A stretch of 64,000 bases of DNA from Gloeocapsa sp. DLM2.Bin57 (GTDB lineage: Bacteria; Cyanobacteriota; Cyanobacteriia; Cyanobacteriales; Gloeocapsaceae), in assembly GCA_007693955.1 (NCBI GenBank), contig RECR01000059.1:1-64000 (forward strand), read 5' to 3'. Shown in pieces: positions 1 through 8,665 of the stretch. The notes below the pieces were generated by a model, which worked only from the letters and a program-made list of their open reading frames with translations, ran no database searches and was not told the origin of the DNA. Each line of letters begins with the position of its first letter. Within the stretch, counting starts at the first letter, position 1. Both the position numbers and the translations under genes were made by a program.

Positions 1-110
1 TAATTAAAAAAGTGGGGATGGGCATCGCCTCACTCAAAAACGGTCAATCATCTCTGAAGGTGAAAGACAAGAAGCCTACACCATAATCTTTGATTCGGTG
101 TAGGAGTATG
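1..110 (+). mobile_element. Right end of an IS200/IS605-type (TnpB) element, remnant
   Basis: Positions 76-104 form a hairpin (CCTACACC pairing with GGTGTAGG), followed directly by GAGTATGTCAC. This layout is typical of right ends of cyanobacterial IS200/IS605 and TnpB elements, where the end also encodes the 3' part of the guide RNA. A reading frame ending in the hairpin (stop at about 103) could be the last residues of a TnpB protein, but the body lies outside the window. The family assignment is from remembered end motifs, so confidence is moderate. Confidence 0.45.
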
Positions 111-140
111 TCACGTTTCTAGCTCTGATTACAGGAAACC

Positions 141-179
141 CGCGCTTGCTTTGGAGCAGGATAGAGTTAGGGCAAATCC
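141..179 (+). pseudogene. Decayed 3'-half copy of tRNA-Pro
   Basis: This stretch resembles the intact tRNA-Pro 40 bases away but lies on the opposite strand. TGCTTTGG-AGCAGGAT matches the anticodon arm with one missing G, and CAAATCC matches the T-loop/T-stem. The acceptor and D arms are absent, so it cannot encode a tRNA. It probably derives from duplication or from element insertion next to the tRNA gene. Confidence 0.4.
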
Positions 180-220
180 CCGAAACTCTTTAGGGGTGAG
201 GACTCTAGCCTATAAAAAAA

Positions 221-294
221 TCGGGATGACAGGATTTGAACCTGCGGCATCCTGCTCCCAAAGCAGGCGCGCTACCAAGCTGCGCTACATCCCG
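221..294 (-). tRNA. tRNA-Pro (anticodon UGG)
   Basis: Read on the minus strand, the segment folds as a cloverleaf. The acceptor stem is CGGGATG pairing with CATCCCG, the D-arm contains AGCTTGGTAG, the anticodon stem CCTGC/GCAGG encloses the loop with TGG, and the T-arm contains GGTTCAAATCC. Length is 74 nt with discriminator A and no encoded CCA. UGG reads proline codons. Confidence 0.95.
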
Positions 295-344
295 AATTAA
301 CCTTATCTACTATACACTAAATTTTGTTTTTTGACAAGAAAATC

Positions 345-866
345 TTAATTAGGATACCAAAACATCCCTTTAATACCTTCTGGGTCAAGAATAAATCCTA
401 AACGACGATAAAAATCTATCACGCCCGGGTCAGCAAACAAAGTAATATTGCTGATATCCTGACTACGCAGATTTTTAACCATATATTTCATCATCGCTTT
501 ACCTAAACCTTGCTTTTGGAAATCAGGATGGACTACTACATCCCAGACAGTGGCATTAAAAGCATGATCGGAAGTAGCACGAGCAAAACCAATCAAACGT
601 CTTCTTTTGCCATTAATTTCCCACATTGAAACGACTAAAAAGCTATATTGTAGTGCTTTTTTAACTTTACGCAGAGGACGACGTGCCCACCCTACTAGAT
701 CGCAGAGTTCCTCAAGTTCATAAAGATCAATATCACGTTCAGTACTAAAAATAATCCGAGATTGACCAATAACATCCTCAGTTGCGAACTTATCATCCTC
801 GAATTGGGTCTGATTTGAGGTCACCATCTGATCCTGATCATTAAAAAATCTTTTCCAAAAGCCCAT
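345..866 (-). CDS. GNAT N-acetyltransferase, Ycf52-like
   Basis: The 173-residue protein has the GNAT fold. The acetyl-CoA pyrophosphate-binding loop is QKQGLG (residues 117-122), preceded by the beta-strand [10 protein letters not shown], and the C-terminal DFYRRLGF is the usual GNAT end. The N-terminal 35 residues are polar and not conserved-looking. It resembles the cyanobacterial/plastid Ycf52 (GNAT2/NSI-like) group, which in plastids acetylates protein N-termini or lysines. The substrate here is unknown. It starts with ATG, is transcribed alone and lies downstream of tRNA-Pro. Confidence 0.8.
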   Translation of the reverse strand: MGFWKRFFNDQDQMVTSNQTQFEDDKFATEDVIGQSRIIFSTERDIDLYELEELCDLVGWARRPLRKVKKALQYSFLVVSMWEINGKRRRLIGFARATSDHAFNATVWDVVVHPDFQKQGLGKAMMKYMVKNLRSQDISNITLFADPGVIDFYRRLGFILDPEGIKGMFWYPN

Positions 867-1022
867 GAAACATTTACTTTACCCTAGAAAATTAAAGATT
901 GAGAACTCAACTCACCTATACAAAATTTAGCACAATCTAGTCTCAGATTGAATGTTTTTTCTTTCAAGTTAAACTAGCTAATATTTTGTTACAATGAAAT
1001 AAAAGCGTAAATTAGCGACCAA

Positions 1023-1883
1023 ATGGCGAAGATTGATATATTGGGGTTTCCCCATGTTTACGACTTTACCAAAGAAGACTCTCAAACTGATGCACCTGTT
1101 CTGGTTTTTATTCATGGTTGGCTGTTGAGTAAGACTTACTGGCAACCTCTGATCGAACTTTTATCGCCTCAATATCCTTGTTTGCGTTATGATTTAAGAG
1201 GGTTTGGTGATTCTCAAATTGATGACATTCAAAAACCACTAACCTATACCCTCCAATCCTATGCTCAAGACATTTCAGTGCTTTTAACTAAATTAAACAT
1301 CGAACAAGCCTGGTTAATTGGTCATTCTCTCGGTGGTAGTATTGCTATTTGGGGTGCTAAATCTTGTCCTGACCGAGTAAAAGGAGTAATTTGTTTAAAC
1401 TCAGGAGGAGGTATTTACCTTAAAGAAGAGTTTGAACGTTTTCGCAACGCAGGAGCAAAACTAGTTAAACGACGTCCACCCTGGTTAGCTTATCTACCTT
1501 TGCTGGATTTATTATTTGCTAGAGCTATGGTGGCTCGTCCTTTGTCTCGTTATTGGGGACGTCAACGTTTATTGGATTTTCTTAAAGCCAATGAACAAGC
1601 AGCCCTAGCTACTTTAATGGATAGTACCACAGAACAAGAAGTACATCTTCTACCACAGGTTGTAGCTAGTCTCAGTCAACCTGTTTACTTTTTAGCAGGA
1701 ACAGAAGATAAAATTATGGAACTTAAATATGTACAACATTTAGCTAGTTTTCATCAATTATTTCAAGCTAATGCTAATAATGTCTTAACTATTCCTGATT
1801 GTGGTCATTTAGGTATGTTAGAACAACCATTTTTAGTCAGTAAGTATATATTGGGTCTCTTAAAAGAAACAGTCAAATCTTAG
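1023..1883 (+). CDS. Alpha/beta-fold hydrolase
   Basis: The 286-residue protein has an oxyanion-hole motif FIHGW near residue 30, the nucleophile elbow GHSLGG (Ser102), a late acid in GTEDK and a catalytic His in CGHLGML near the C-terminus. That is a full Ser-Asp-His triad. There is no signal peptide, so it is likely cytosolic. The cap region (residues 140-210) is basic and hydrophobic, suggesting a hydrophobic substrate, but none can be named. Monocistronic, ATG start. Confidence 0.85.
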   Translation: MAKIDILGFPHVYDFTKEDSQTDAPVLVFIHGWLLSKTYWQPLIELLSPQYPCLRYDLRGFGDSQIDDIQKPLTYTLQSYAQDISVLLTKLNIEQAWLIGHSLGGSIAIWGAKSCPDRVKGVICLNSGGGIYLKEEFERFRNAGAKLVKRRPPWLAYLPLLDLLFARAMVARPLSRYWGRQRLLDFLKANEQAALATLMDSTTEQEVHLLPQVVASLSQPVYFLAGTEDKIMELKYVQHLASFHQLFQANANNVLTIPDCGHLGMLEQPFLVSKYILGLLKETVKS

Positions 1884-1974
1884 CAAAAACCTAATAAGAT
1901 GTATGGCAAGATAGCCAGATCAAGCAAATGTTGATTAAGATCAAACAATTTAAAATAAATAGTAGGAGAATGAT

Positions 1975-2289
1975 ATGTTACACCGCAAGATTTACCAATT
2001 CTGTACTGATGGTCGCGAAGTTAGTATCTTCTTGCGGGATCAGCAGCGTTGGATAGAAAACGCTCAAATTATTTCTCTAGAAGGGGATTTAGTGGCTATT
2101 CGTTATGAAACCGAAGACGACGAAGAAATTAGTTCTTGGGAAGAAATGTTCCGTATCGAAAGTATCGGTTCTATAACCCAAAAATTAGCATCTGTATCCA
2201 AGTTAAATTCTGATTTGTATGTCGCTGATGACTGTCCTGAAGCGGAACAAATTCACCGTAACTATCCCGATAGCTGGAATCAAGATTAA
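1975..2289 (+). CDS. Conserved cyanobacterial protein (possibly DUF6679)
   Basis: The 104-residue soluble acidic protein has a strong ribosome site (AGGAGAATGAT before the ATG). The first 70 residues look like a small beta-barrel (REVSIFLRDQQRW, DLVAIRYETEDDEE) followed by SWEEMFRIESIGSI. I believe it matches a small uncharacterised family found only in cyanobacteria, probably DUF6679. No catalytic motif is visible and no function should be assumed. It is convergent with the ribbon-helix-helix gene, with only 6 bases between stops. Confidence 0.7.
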   Translation: MLHRKIYQFCTDGREVSIFLRDQQRWIENAQIISLEGDLVAIRYETEDDEEISSWEEMFRIESIGSITQKLASVSKLNSDLYVADDCPEAEQIHRNYPDSWNQD

Positions 2290-2295
2290 CCTCAA

Positions 2296-2538
2296 TTAAT
2301 TATTTTTTTGAGCGGCAAGAGTTTCTCTTGCTGCCTCATCAATTAAATCCATAATTTCTTGTTCGGAATATTCCCCATTATTTGGTTGTCTAGTAGTTGC
2401 GCTCTCCTCAACTAGGTAACGACGTACTGCTTCTTCGACTAAATGGGATAGTCCACCTTTTTTAGCACCAATCGCCCCTAAATAAGATCTCACATCACGA
2501 TCTATTTCTTCAGACACCACTAAAGACCATCGCACCAT
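2296..2538 (-). CDS. Ribbon-helix-helix protein (CopG/antitoxin-like)
   Basis: The 80-residue protein starts with a strand (RWSLVVSEEIDRDVRSYL) and then the helix GLSHLVEEAVRRYLVEE, the classic ribbon-helix-helix DNA-binding layout. The C-terminal 30 residues are acidic (EYSEQEIMDLIDEA) and could bind a toxin, but no toxin gene adjoins it. It may be an orphan antitoxin or a small regulator. ATG start, single gene. Confidence 0.65.
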   Translation of the reverse strand: MVRWSLVVSEEIDRDVRSYLGAIGAKKGGLSHLVEEAVRRYLVEESATTRQPNNGEYSEQEIMDLIDEAARETLAAQKNN

Positions 2539-2618
2539 AATTTAACCTTTTATGAATATAAACGCACAGATGTATAAACATCATATCATTTTTCTTCCCC
2601 AACTTTTCTTAATAAATC

Positions 2619-3734
2619 TTAATCTTTTACAACTAGATTATCTCGATGTACAATAGTTTCTGGACCTAGATAACCCAAAAGTAAAGAAATTTGTGTGGAC
2701 TTTTGTCCTTTGATTTGTTGGATTTCAGTACTACTATAATTAACAATTCCTCTAGCTATTTCTGCTCCTGTCTGGTCACAAAGTCGTACTACATCATTGC
2801 CTGAGAAATTACCATCTACTGCGGTTATTCCCGCAGGTAACAGAGATTTTCCCCCCTTGGTGATAGCTTGTACTGCTCCCTCATCGAGGTACAATTTGCC
2901 CGCCGGAATTAACACATTAGCTATCCAACGTTTACGAGCATTTTCACTGGAATTAGCAGGTTCAAATTGAGTACCGAGCATTTCACCATTAAGAATTTTT
3001 AAGATATTTTCAGGATATTTTCCCTGAGTAATAACCGTTCTTACCCCTGCACTAGTAGCTATACGGGCTGCACTAAGTTTAGTCGCCATCCCACCTGTAC
3101 CCCATTGAGAGCCTTTATTATCTGCATCTACATCTAATTGGGCTAAATCTTGATTATTAACTAGAATAATAGGTTGAGCACCGGGAAAAACCCGCGGATC
3201 TGCTGAATATAACCTATCTACATCCGTTAAGATAAATAACCAGTCTGCATTAATTAAACTAGCTACTAAAGCAGAGAGAGTATCATTATCACCAAATTTT
3301 AACTCTTCAATGGCTACGGTATCATTTTCATTAACTATAGGTATGACTCCGAGTTCCAATAATTCCGTAAAAGTATTAAAAATATTTACATAAGAATTGC
3401 GATTAACGATATCACGACGAGTCAGAAGGATTTGAGCAATAGGTTGGTCAAGACTGTTAAACAAATCGTCGTAAACACGAATAAGACGTCCTTGTCCAAC
3501 AGCTGCTACTGCTTGTTTTTGGGCTATTTTACGAGGTCTGCTTTTAATATTTAATCGACTACAGCCAATCCCTACTGCTCCAGAAGATACCAAAACCACT
3601 CGATGTCCTTGATTACGTAAAGAGGTGAGATTTTCTACGAGATTGGCAATTGTAGATAGGGCTAATTTACCTGTATTGACGTCACTTAAACTGGATGTCC
3701 CAATTTTAACTACCAGAGTTTGGGGCTGACTCAT
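2619..3734 (-). CDS. proB: Glutamate 5-kinase
   Basis: It catalyses the first step of proline synthesis, phosphorylating glutamate with ATP. The 371 residues comprise an N-terminal amino-acid kinase domain (VVKIGTSSL at residues 9-17, VSSGAVGIG near 50, VNENDTVA and [12 protein letters not shown] in the middle) and a C-terminal PUA domain (about 280-365), the usual full-length architecture. ATG start. A strong terminator lies just upstream, separating it from the yqeG transcription unit on the same strand. Confidence 0.95.
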   Translation of the reverse strand: MSQPQTLVVKIGTSSLSDVNTGKLALSTIANLVENLTSLRNQGHRVVLVSSGAVGIGCSRLNIKSRPRKIAQKQAVAAVGQGRLIRVYDDLFNSLDQPIAQILLTRRDIVNRNSYVNIFNTFTELLELGVIPIVNENDTVAIEELKFGDNDTLSALVASLINADWLFILTDVDRLYSADPRVFPGAQPIILVNNQDLAQLDVDADNKGSQWGTGGMATKLSAARIATSAGVRTVITQGKYPENILKILNGEMLGTQFEPANSSENARKRWIANVLIPAGKLYLDEGAVQAITKGGKSLLPAGITAVDGNFSGNDVVRLCDQTGAEIARGIVNYSSTEIQQIKGQKSTQISLLLGYLGPETIVHRDNLVVKD

Positions 3735-3755
3735 TGATGTTTACTACTTTTTTCT

Positions 3756-3789
3756 CAAAAAAACAAAGAGCGCTAGAAGGCTAACGCTC
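3756..3789 (-). terminator. Rho-independent terminator
   Basis: On the minus strand GAGCGTTAG pairs with CTAGCGCTC around a CCTT loop (9-bp stem with one G-T), followed by TTTGTTTTTTT. It lies between the yqeG-like gene upstream and proB downstream on the same strand, so it should end the methyltransferase-phosphatase transcript. Confidence 0.85.
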
Positions 3790-3912
3790 GGTCTATATTA
3801 GTTTACTATGTTTAAGGTCTTTATTAAGCTGACCTCATTATTATTTATATTATCATCATTGCATGACTTTTTTAGATAAATTCATTTCGTAATGTTTTCT
3901 TAATATTTAGAT

Positions 3913-4464
3913 TTATGAGGATTTATCTTGTTTTGTTAAGTTTTGTTGCGAGATTGGTTCATCAACCCCCAATAAATGTAAAAACAAAACTTTCAGCTTT
4001 TCTAAGCCAAGGAGATTAGCTGGACTATCGTGATAAATAACAGGTTGTACTAAAATAGTAACCATACCGAGACGGTTACCCGCTAAAACATCAGTTAGGA
4101 TATTATCTCCCACCATAGCTACTTCTTCAGGTTTTAACTGCATGATATTTAAAGCTTGTTTAAGCTTACGACGGGAAGGTTTACGAGCGCCAAAAATATA
4201 AGGCAATTGTAATGTTTGAGCAATATTTTTAATACGATTATGACTCAGATTATTACTAACTAAATAGATAACCGCTTTTTCTTTAATGGTTTCTATCCAG
4301 GTGATAACTTCTGGAGCAATATGTGCACTGTTAAAAGGTACTAAGGTGTCATCTACGTCTAAAATTAATCCCTTAAGCTGATATTTAGCTAAAATTTCGG
4401 GATTGAGAGCCATAATATTATCATTTAAAACTAAATCAGCTCGAAAAAGCTTTCTATTAACCAT
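3913..4464 (-). CDS. YqeG-family HAD IIIA phosphatase
   Basis: The 183-residue protein has HAD motif I DVDDT (residues 36-40), motif II in LVSNN, a Lys in KPSRRKLKQAL and motif IV GDNILTD (119-125). This is the YqeG family (TIGR01668-type), related to phosphatidylglycerophosphate phosphatases. In plants and some algae a homologue (PGPP1) makes phosphatidylglycerol, a thylakoid lipid, so that role is plausible but inferred. Its ATG overlaps the stop of the upstream methyltransferase gene by 8 bases, indicating an operon and translational coupling. Confidence 0.85.
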   Translation of the reverse strand: MVNRKLFRADLVLNDNIMALNPEILAKYQLKGLILDVDDTLVPFNSAHIAPEVITWIETIKEKAVIYLVSNNLSHNRIKNIAQTLQLPYIFGARKPSRRKLKQALNIMQLKPEEVAMVGDNILTDVLAGNRLGMVTILVQPVIYHDSPANLLGLEKLKVLFLHLLGVDEPISQQNLTKQDKSS

Positions 4465-5086
4465 TTTTTTGACTTTGAATCACTTGTAAACTACCACCAA
4501 GATAAAATTGTTCGCGTAAAACCTGTAAACCTGCAGATTCCAACTTAACAGTTAAATCGCTATTTAATAACATCCACGCTGTTTCCGTTTCAAATAACCA
4601 ACAAAAGACAGCCAGAGGAGGAAAAAATAACCAATTATCAGGACGATGTATGTCGATAAAGGTAAAAATTCCCCCAGGTTTTAAAACTCGCACTACTTCT
4701 CTAAAGATCAATTTTAACTCTGTAGGGGTCATTTCATGAAGAGCTACACTAGTATGTACTAAGTCAAATTGCTCATCAGCAATAGGGAGACTTTGTGCTA
4801 ACCCTTCTACATAGTTAGCTTGAGGAACTCTCCTTTTAGCTCTCTCTAAAGCTACAGGTGAGATATCTAACCCAGTTACATGATCTGAAAAATCTGCTAA
4901 AATAGCTGTAGTTTGTCCAGAACCACAACATAAATCTAAAATTTGAGTTGACGGTGTTAGTGATAACCCTTGTAAGGCTAAACTGCGAAACCGTCTCTCA
5001 CCCCCAAGGGGTAAAGTTGCTAAACGGGAGATACCGTCATATAGAGGCGGATATTGATAACTCCAACGTCTCAAAATTGTAGCCAA
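4457..5086 (-). CDS. Class I SAM-dependent methyltransferase
   Basis: The 209-residue protein has the SAM-binding motif I ILDLCCGSGQ (49-58), VTGLDIS as motif II, DLVHTSVALHEM as motif IV and LKPGGIFTFID as post-motif. This is the UbiE/Methyltransf_11 type; the substrate is unknown. The start is TTG: AGGAG sits 7 bases upstream and no better ATG exists. The context with the YqeG-like phosphatase suggests a lipid or quinone link, which is only an inference. Confidence 0.8.
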   Translation of the reverse strand: MATILRRWSYQYPPLYDGISRLATLPLGGERRFRSLALQGLSLTPSTQILDLCCGSGQTTAILADFSDHVTGLDISPVALERAKRRVPQANYVEGLAQSLPIADEQFDLVHTSVALHEMTPTELKLIFREVVRVLKPGGIFTFIDIHRPDNWLFFPPLAVFCWLFETETAWMLLNSDLTVKLESAGLQVLREQFYLGGSLQVIQSQKNG

Positions 5087-5181
5087 TGAGTAACTCCTGA
5101 AAAAAATAGATATTATTAACTTAACAACAAAAATATTGTTAAACTAGGTAAAGAATATAAATTTAGTAAACTATTAAAATT

Positions 5182-6345
5182 ATGAGCCGTGTTGGGGTTC
5201 TCTTATTGAACTTAGGTGGTCCTGAACAAATAGAAGATGTTCGCCCCTTTTTATATAATCTCTTTGCTGATCCAGAAATCATTCGTTTACCCTTTCCTTG
5301 GTTGCAAAAACCACTAGCTTGGTTGATTTCGACTTTAAGAGCTAAAAAATCTCAAAAAAATTACCTAGAAATCGGGGGAGGGTCGCCCTTACGTCGTATA
5401 ACTGAAGCTCAAGGAACAGCTTTAGCAGAAGTTTTGGCTAATCAAGGTCAAGATGTAAGAGTCTATGTGGGTATGCGCTATTGGCACCCCTATACAGAAG
5501 AAGCGATCGCTAAAATTAAAAGTGACCAAATTACTAATCTAGTCATATTGCCATTGTATCCGCAGTTTTCCATCAGTACTAGTGGCTCAAGTTTTCGAGT
5601 CCTTGAGGAAATGTGGTTAGAAGATCCTAGTTTAGGCAATCTAGAATATACCTTAATTCCCTCTTGGTATGATCACCCAGGCTATTTACAAGCTATGGCT
5701 GATTTAATCGCTACCGAATTAGATCAGTTTAGCAATCCTGAACAAGTTCATGTTTTCTTTAGTGCTCACGGTGTTCCCCAAAGTTATGTAGAGGAAGCAG
5801 GTGACCCCTATCAAAGGGAAATTGAAGAATGCACTCGTTTAATTATGAAAACCCTCAATCGCTCTAACCCCTATACTTTAGCTTATCAGAGTCGAGTAGG
5901 TCCAGTAGAATGGCTTAAACCATATACAGAAGATGCTCTACAAGAATTGGGGGCTCAAGGAATTAAAGACTTAGTAGTTGTTCCCATTAGTTTTGTGTCT
6001 GAGCATATAGAAACTTTACAAGAAATTGATCTAGAATATCGTGAAATCGCCGAAGAAGCGGGTATAGATAATTTTGCTAGAGTTCCTGCTTTAAATACTG
6101 ATGCTCAGTTTATTAATGCCTTAGCTAGTTTGGTGACCGAAGCTTTAAATAAAGATGCTTGTACTTTTAGAGAAGTTATTAGGCCTACTAAAAATATGAA
6201 AATGTACCCCCAAGAGCGTTGGCAATGGGGATTGACTACCACCGCTGAGGTTTGGAATGGTCGTTTAGCAATGATTGGGTTTATTGCTTTATTGATTGAG
6301 TTAATTAGTGGTCATGGTCCTTTGCATTTTGTGGGTATTTTATAG
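5182..6345 (+). CDS. hemH: Ferrochelatase with C-terminal Hlip domain
   Basis: It inserts Fe2+ into protoporphyrin IX, the last step of protoheme synthesis. The 387 residues are longer than bacterial HemH because a C-terminal chlorophyll a/b-binding-type helix is added ([12 protein letters not shown], residues 356-367), as is standard in cyanobacteria and plastids. The chelatase body shows LLNLGGPE at the start, SAHGVP with the catalytic His near residue 195 and [10 protein letters not shown]. The helix anchors it in thylakoid membranes and binds pigment. ATG start; its stop is two bases from the convergent small membrane gene. Confidence 0.97.
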   Translation: MSRVGVLLLNLGGPEQIEDVRPFLYNLFADPEIIRLPFPWLQKPLAWLISTLRAKKSQKNYLEIGGGSPLRRITEAQGTALAEVLANQGQDVRVYVGMRYWHPYTEEAIAKIKSDQITNLVILPLYPQFSISTSGSSFRVLEEMWLEDPSLGNLEYTLIPSWYDHPGYLQAMADLIATELDQFSNPEQVHVFFSAHGVPQSYVEEAGDPYQREIEECTRLIMKTLNRSNPYTLAYQSRVGPVEWLKPYTEDALQELGAQGIKDLVVVPISFVSEHIETLQEIDLEYREIAEEAGIDNFARVPALNTDAQFINALASLVTEALNKDACTFREVIRPTKNMKMYPQERWQWGLTTTAEVWNGRLAMIGFIALLIELISGHGPLHFVGIL

Positions 6346-6347
6346 CG

Positions 6348-6512
6348 CTAATTGTCAAAACACCAAACCACAAACATAAGTATCAATATACCTACAGTAA
6401 TCCAAAAAGCTTGACCAATCAAGTCTAGGAGGTTAATCGGAATAAAAATAACAAATAGGTTAGATATCCAGTTGAGACTGAGAATGACAATAAATAAAAT
6501 GATTAGTCCCAT
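6348..6512 (-). CDS. Small hydrophobic membrane protein (54 aa)
   Basis: An unlisted short frame encodes 54 residues, almost all hydrophobic, with two predicted membrane segments ([14 protein letters not shown] and [14 protein letters not shown]). AGGAGG lies 12 bases before the ATG on the minus strand. The stop is 2 bases from the hemH stop (convergent), so it fills the hemH-maf gap exactly. No family recognised. Codon use and packing favour a real gene, but proof is lacking. Confidence 0.5.
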   Translation of the reverse strand: MGLIILFIVILSLNWISNLFVIFIPINLLDLIGQAFWITVGILILMFVVWCFDN

Positions 6513-6518
6513 TGTACT

Positions 6519-7109
6519 ATGAAACCTCCTAATTTTGTCTTAGCTTCTGCTTCTGTTGCTCGTAAACGTTTATTACAAAGCGTTGGTATTGATCCTATCA
6601 TCTCTAAAAGTGGTTTTGACGAATCCACCATTAATCATGACGATCCTGTGGAGTTAGTCAATACTTTGGCTCAATGTAAAGCTGAAATCGTCGCCAAACA
6701 ATTTACCGATGCTCTAGTTTTAGGTTGTGATTCTTTATTATCAGTAGGTGGAGAAATCCACGGTAAACCCGAGACTAAAACCGAGGCGATCGCCCGTTGG
6801 CAACAAATGACTGGTCAACAGGGGAATCTATATACTGGTCATTGTTTAATAGCTCCTGGTGGAGAACAAATCTTACATTGTGGCGTAACTCAGGTTTATT
6901 TTGGAGCGATCGCCCTAGATACTATTAAAGCTTACGTAGATAGCGGAGAGCCTCTCAATTGTGCGGGAGCATTTGCTCTAGAGGGTAAAGGAGGTTTATT
7001 AGTCGATCGCCTTGAAGGTTGTCATAGTAATGTCATTGGCTTGAGTTTACCCTTATTAAGACAAATGTTGCAAGACTTAGGTTATCCTCTTACCCTTTTT
7101 TGGGATTAA
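6519..7109 (+). CDS. maf: Maf-family nucleoside triphosphate pyrophosphatase
   Basis: The 196-residue protein begins [18 protein letters not shown], the Maf signature for phosphate binding, and has [16 protein letters not shown] with the catalytic acid, plus [12 protein letters not shown]. Maf proteins hydrolyse non-canonical or pyrimidine NTPs to NMP and PPi. The start is ATG. Its 3' end overlaps the convergent anti-sigma-type kinase gene by 4 bases. Confidence 0.9.
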   Translation: MKPPNFVLASASVARKRLLQSVGIDPIISKSGFDESTINHDDPVELVNTLAQCKAEIVAKQFTDALVLGCDSLLSVGGEIHGKPETKTEAIARWQQMTGQQGNLYTGHCLIAPGGEQILHCGVTQVYFGAIALDTIKAYVDSGEPLNCAGAFALEGKGGLLVDRLEGCHSNVIGLSLPLLRQMLQDLGYPLTLFWD

Positions 7110-7579
7110 ACATCTAGTAACTTACGCATTACTAAGCAATTCCTTTCCTGAGTAACCCGCTTTTGTTCTAACTCATCCATTAATTGGTCAATTAGATATA
7201 ATCCCCTTCCCTCCTCTTTATCCAGAGATTGACACTGTTTAGGGTTAATAGATTGTAAGTATTCAAATAAGTCAAAGGGATCTCCGTGATCCCAGATATA
7301 CATCTCCAAATAGTTCTGATACAGATTAATCTGCATTTCTATAGGGGTACTTGGGGGGAGATGTTGATGGGCGTGACGTACAATATTAGTAAAAGCTTCT
7401 ATTAATGCTACTTGACATTGCCAGTAGATCTTCTCTGGTATCAATGGCTTCAGAGTTAACTCCAGCCATTGTAGTACAGTAGTTGCGGCAGTTAGATCCG
7501 TCCTCTGTTGAAGACGGAATTGTTTCTGTAACTGCTCTTTACCCTTAAAGATAATGTCCTTCTTTTTAGTATGCGCCAC
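7106..7579 (-). CDS. Anti-sigma-type histidine kinase-like ATPase (RsbW-like)
   Basis: The 157-residue protein has a GHKL ATPase domain: N-box [12 protein letters not shown]1 box WDHGDPFD and G2 box [10 protein letters not shown]. This is the RsbW/SpoIIAB type, a serine kinase that phosphorylates STAS antagonists. The start is GTG; the first 14 bases overlap the end of the upstream STAS/sugar transferase gene, so the two are co-translated. Its partner is probably that STAS domain, which still carries the phosphorylatable serines. Confidence 0.85.
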   Translation of the reverse strand: MAHTKKKDIIFKGKEQLQKQFRLQQRTDLTAATTVLQWLELTLKPLIPEKIYWQCQVALIEAFTNIVRHAHQHLPPSTPIEMQINLYQNYLEMYIWDHGDPFDLFEYLQSINPKQCQSLDKEEGRGLYLIDQLMDELEQKRVTQERNCLVMRKLLDV

Positions 7580-8582
7580 TATTTTTCCGAAACAAAATCA
7601 ACACTGTACCAATGATCAATTTAAGGTCGTAAATCAGACTCCAGTTATGCTGATAATCTAAGTCTAACTTAATCACTTCTTCAAATGTGCGTATCGTTGA
7701 TCTTCCTTTTACTTGCCATTCTCCGGTCATTCCTGGTTTAACGTTTAAACGCTGCCATTCAGGGACTTCGTATTGTTCTACTTCATCGGGAGTTGGTGGT
7801 CTTGTTCCTACTAAACTCATTTCACCTTTAAGAACGTTCCAAAATTGGGGTAATTCGTCTAAACTAGTCCTACGTAACCAACGACCGACTTTAGTTATAC
7901 GGGGATCGTCTTCGCTTTTAAACATTTTAGTATCTTTAAGCTTATTCAGAGCTAAAACTTCTGCTTTACATTTTTCCGCATCTTGTTTCATTGAGCGAAA
8001 CTTCCAGATATAAAATTTTTTCCCTAACCATCCACAGCGTATTTGTTTAAAAAATATTGGACCTGGACTATCAATTTTAATAGCGATCGCTATCGGTATA
8101 AGTAAAATTCCTGTAATAACTAAGCCAACTAAACTACCTACTATATCTATAACTCTTTTAATCCAAGATCTTACTGAGGGGTGAGTTTCTGGTAAATCCT
8201 GATTAGAATTATTGTTATTACTATTTGCAGGATCAACTGAAGTAGCAGGTTGAATTATCAATCTTTCCGATAAACCTGTTAAAGTTAGTACTCCTTGTAC
8301 CGATGTTCCTACATTAGTTAAAATCAGTTCGATATTTTTAGCTATTGTTCCTTTGAGTAAGTGTACCAAAGAGCCAACACCACTACTATCGATAAATTTA
8401 GTTTGTTCACAATCTAGAATAATTTTTTTGAGGGATTCTTCCTGTTTGATTAGTTCATCACAGGTTGTTTTAAAAGCGATCGCTTCTACAGCACTTAAAC
8501 GGGGAGGTAAAGTGATGATCGAGACTTCATGATCATCAGAATAGCCAATTGTAAACTTAGGTGGAGTCATTGGAGTAGTCAT
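7566..8582 (-). CDS. STAS domain fused to phosphoglycosyl (sugar) transferase
   Basis: The 338 residues divide into an N-terminal STAS anti-sigma-antagonist domain (1-110, with FIDSSGVG at 64-70), an Asn-rich linker (118-130) and a bacterial sugar transferase domain (138-338). The transferase has a membrane re-entrant helix (IVGSLVGLVITGIL), DSPGP (171-175), DELPQ (242-246) and GTRPP. Such enzymes attach the first sugar-phosphate to undecaprenyl phosphate for exopolysaccharide or O-antigen. The large N-terminal membrane domain of WbaP is missing, giving a PglC-like minimal enzyme. Coupling to the adjacent kinase suggests control of polysaccharide priming by phosphorylation (inference). Confidence 0.85.
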   Translation of the reverse strand: MTTPMTPPKFTIGYSDDHEVSIITLPPRLSAVEAIAFKTTCDELIKQEESLKKIILDCEQTKFIDSSGVGSLVHLLKGTIAKNIELILTNVGTSVQGVLTLTGLSERLIIQPATSVDPANSNNNNSNQDLPETHPSVRSWIKRVIDIVGSLVGLVITGILLIPIAIAIKIDSPGPIFFKQIRCGWLGKKFYIWKFRSMKQDAEKCKAEVLALNKLKDTKMFKSEDDPRITKVGRWLRRTSLDELPQFWNVLKGEMSLVGTRPPTPDEVEQYEVPEWQRLNVKPGMTGEWQVKGRSTIRTFEEVIKLDLDYQHNWSLIYDLKLIIGTVLILFRKNSGAY

Positions 8583-8665
8583 GATTGCTTTGACATTTAA
8601 TTCTATTGCTTTGCTTTAAGAGAGTCTCAAGCCTAAGACTAGGTCAATGTTAGCATAACTGCTAC

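Noticed and set aside
7687-8013. Plus-strand frame within the STAS-sugar transferase gene
   Set aside because: It overlaps a well-supported gene and has no recognisable domain.
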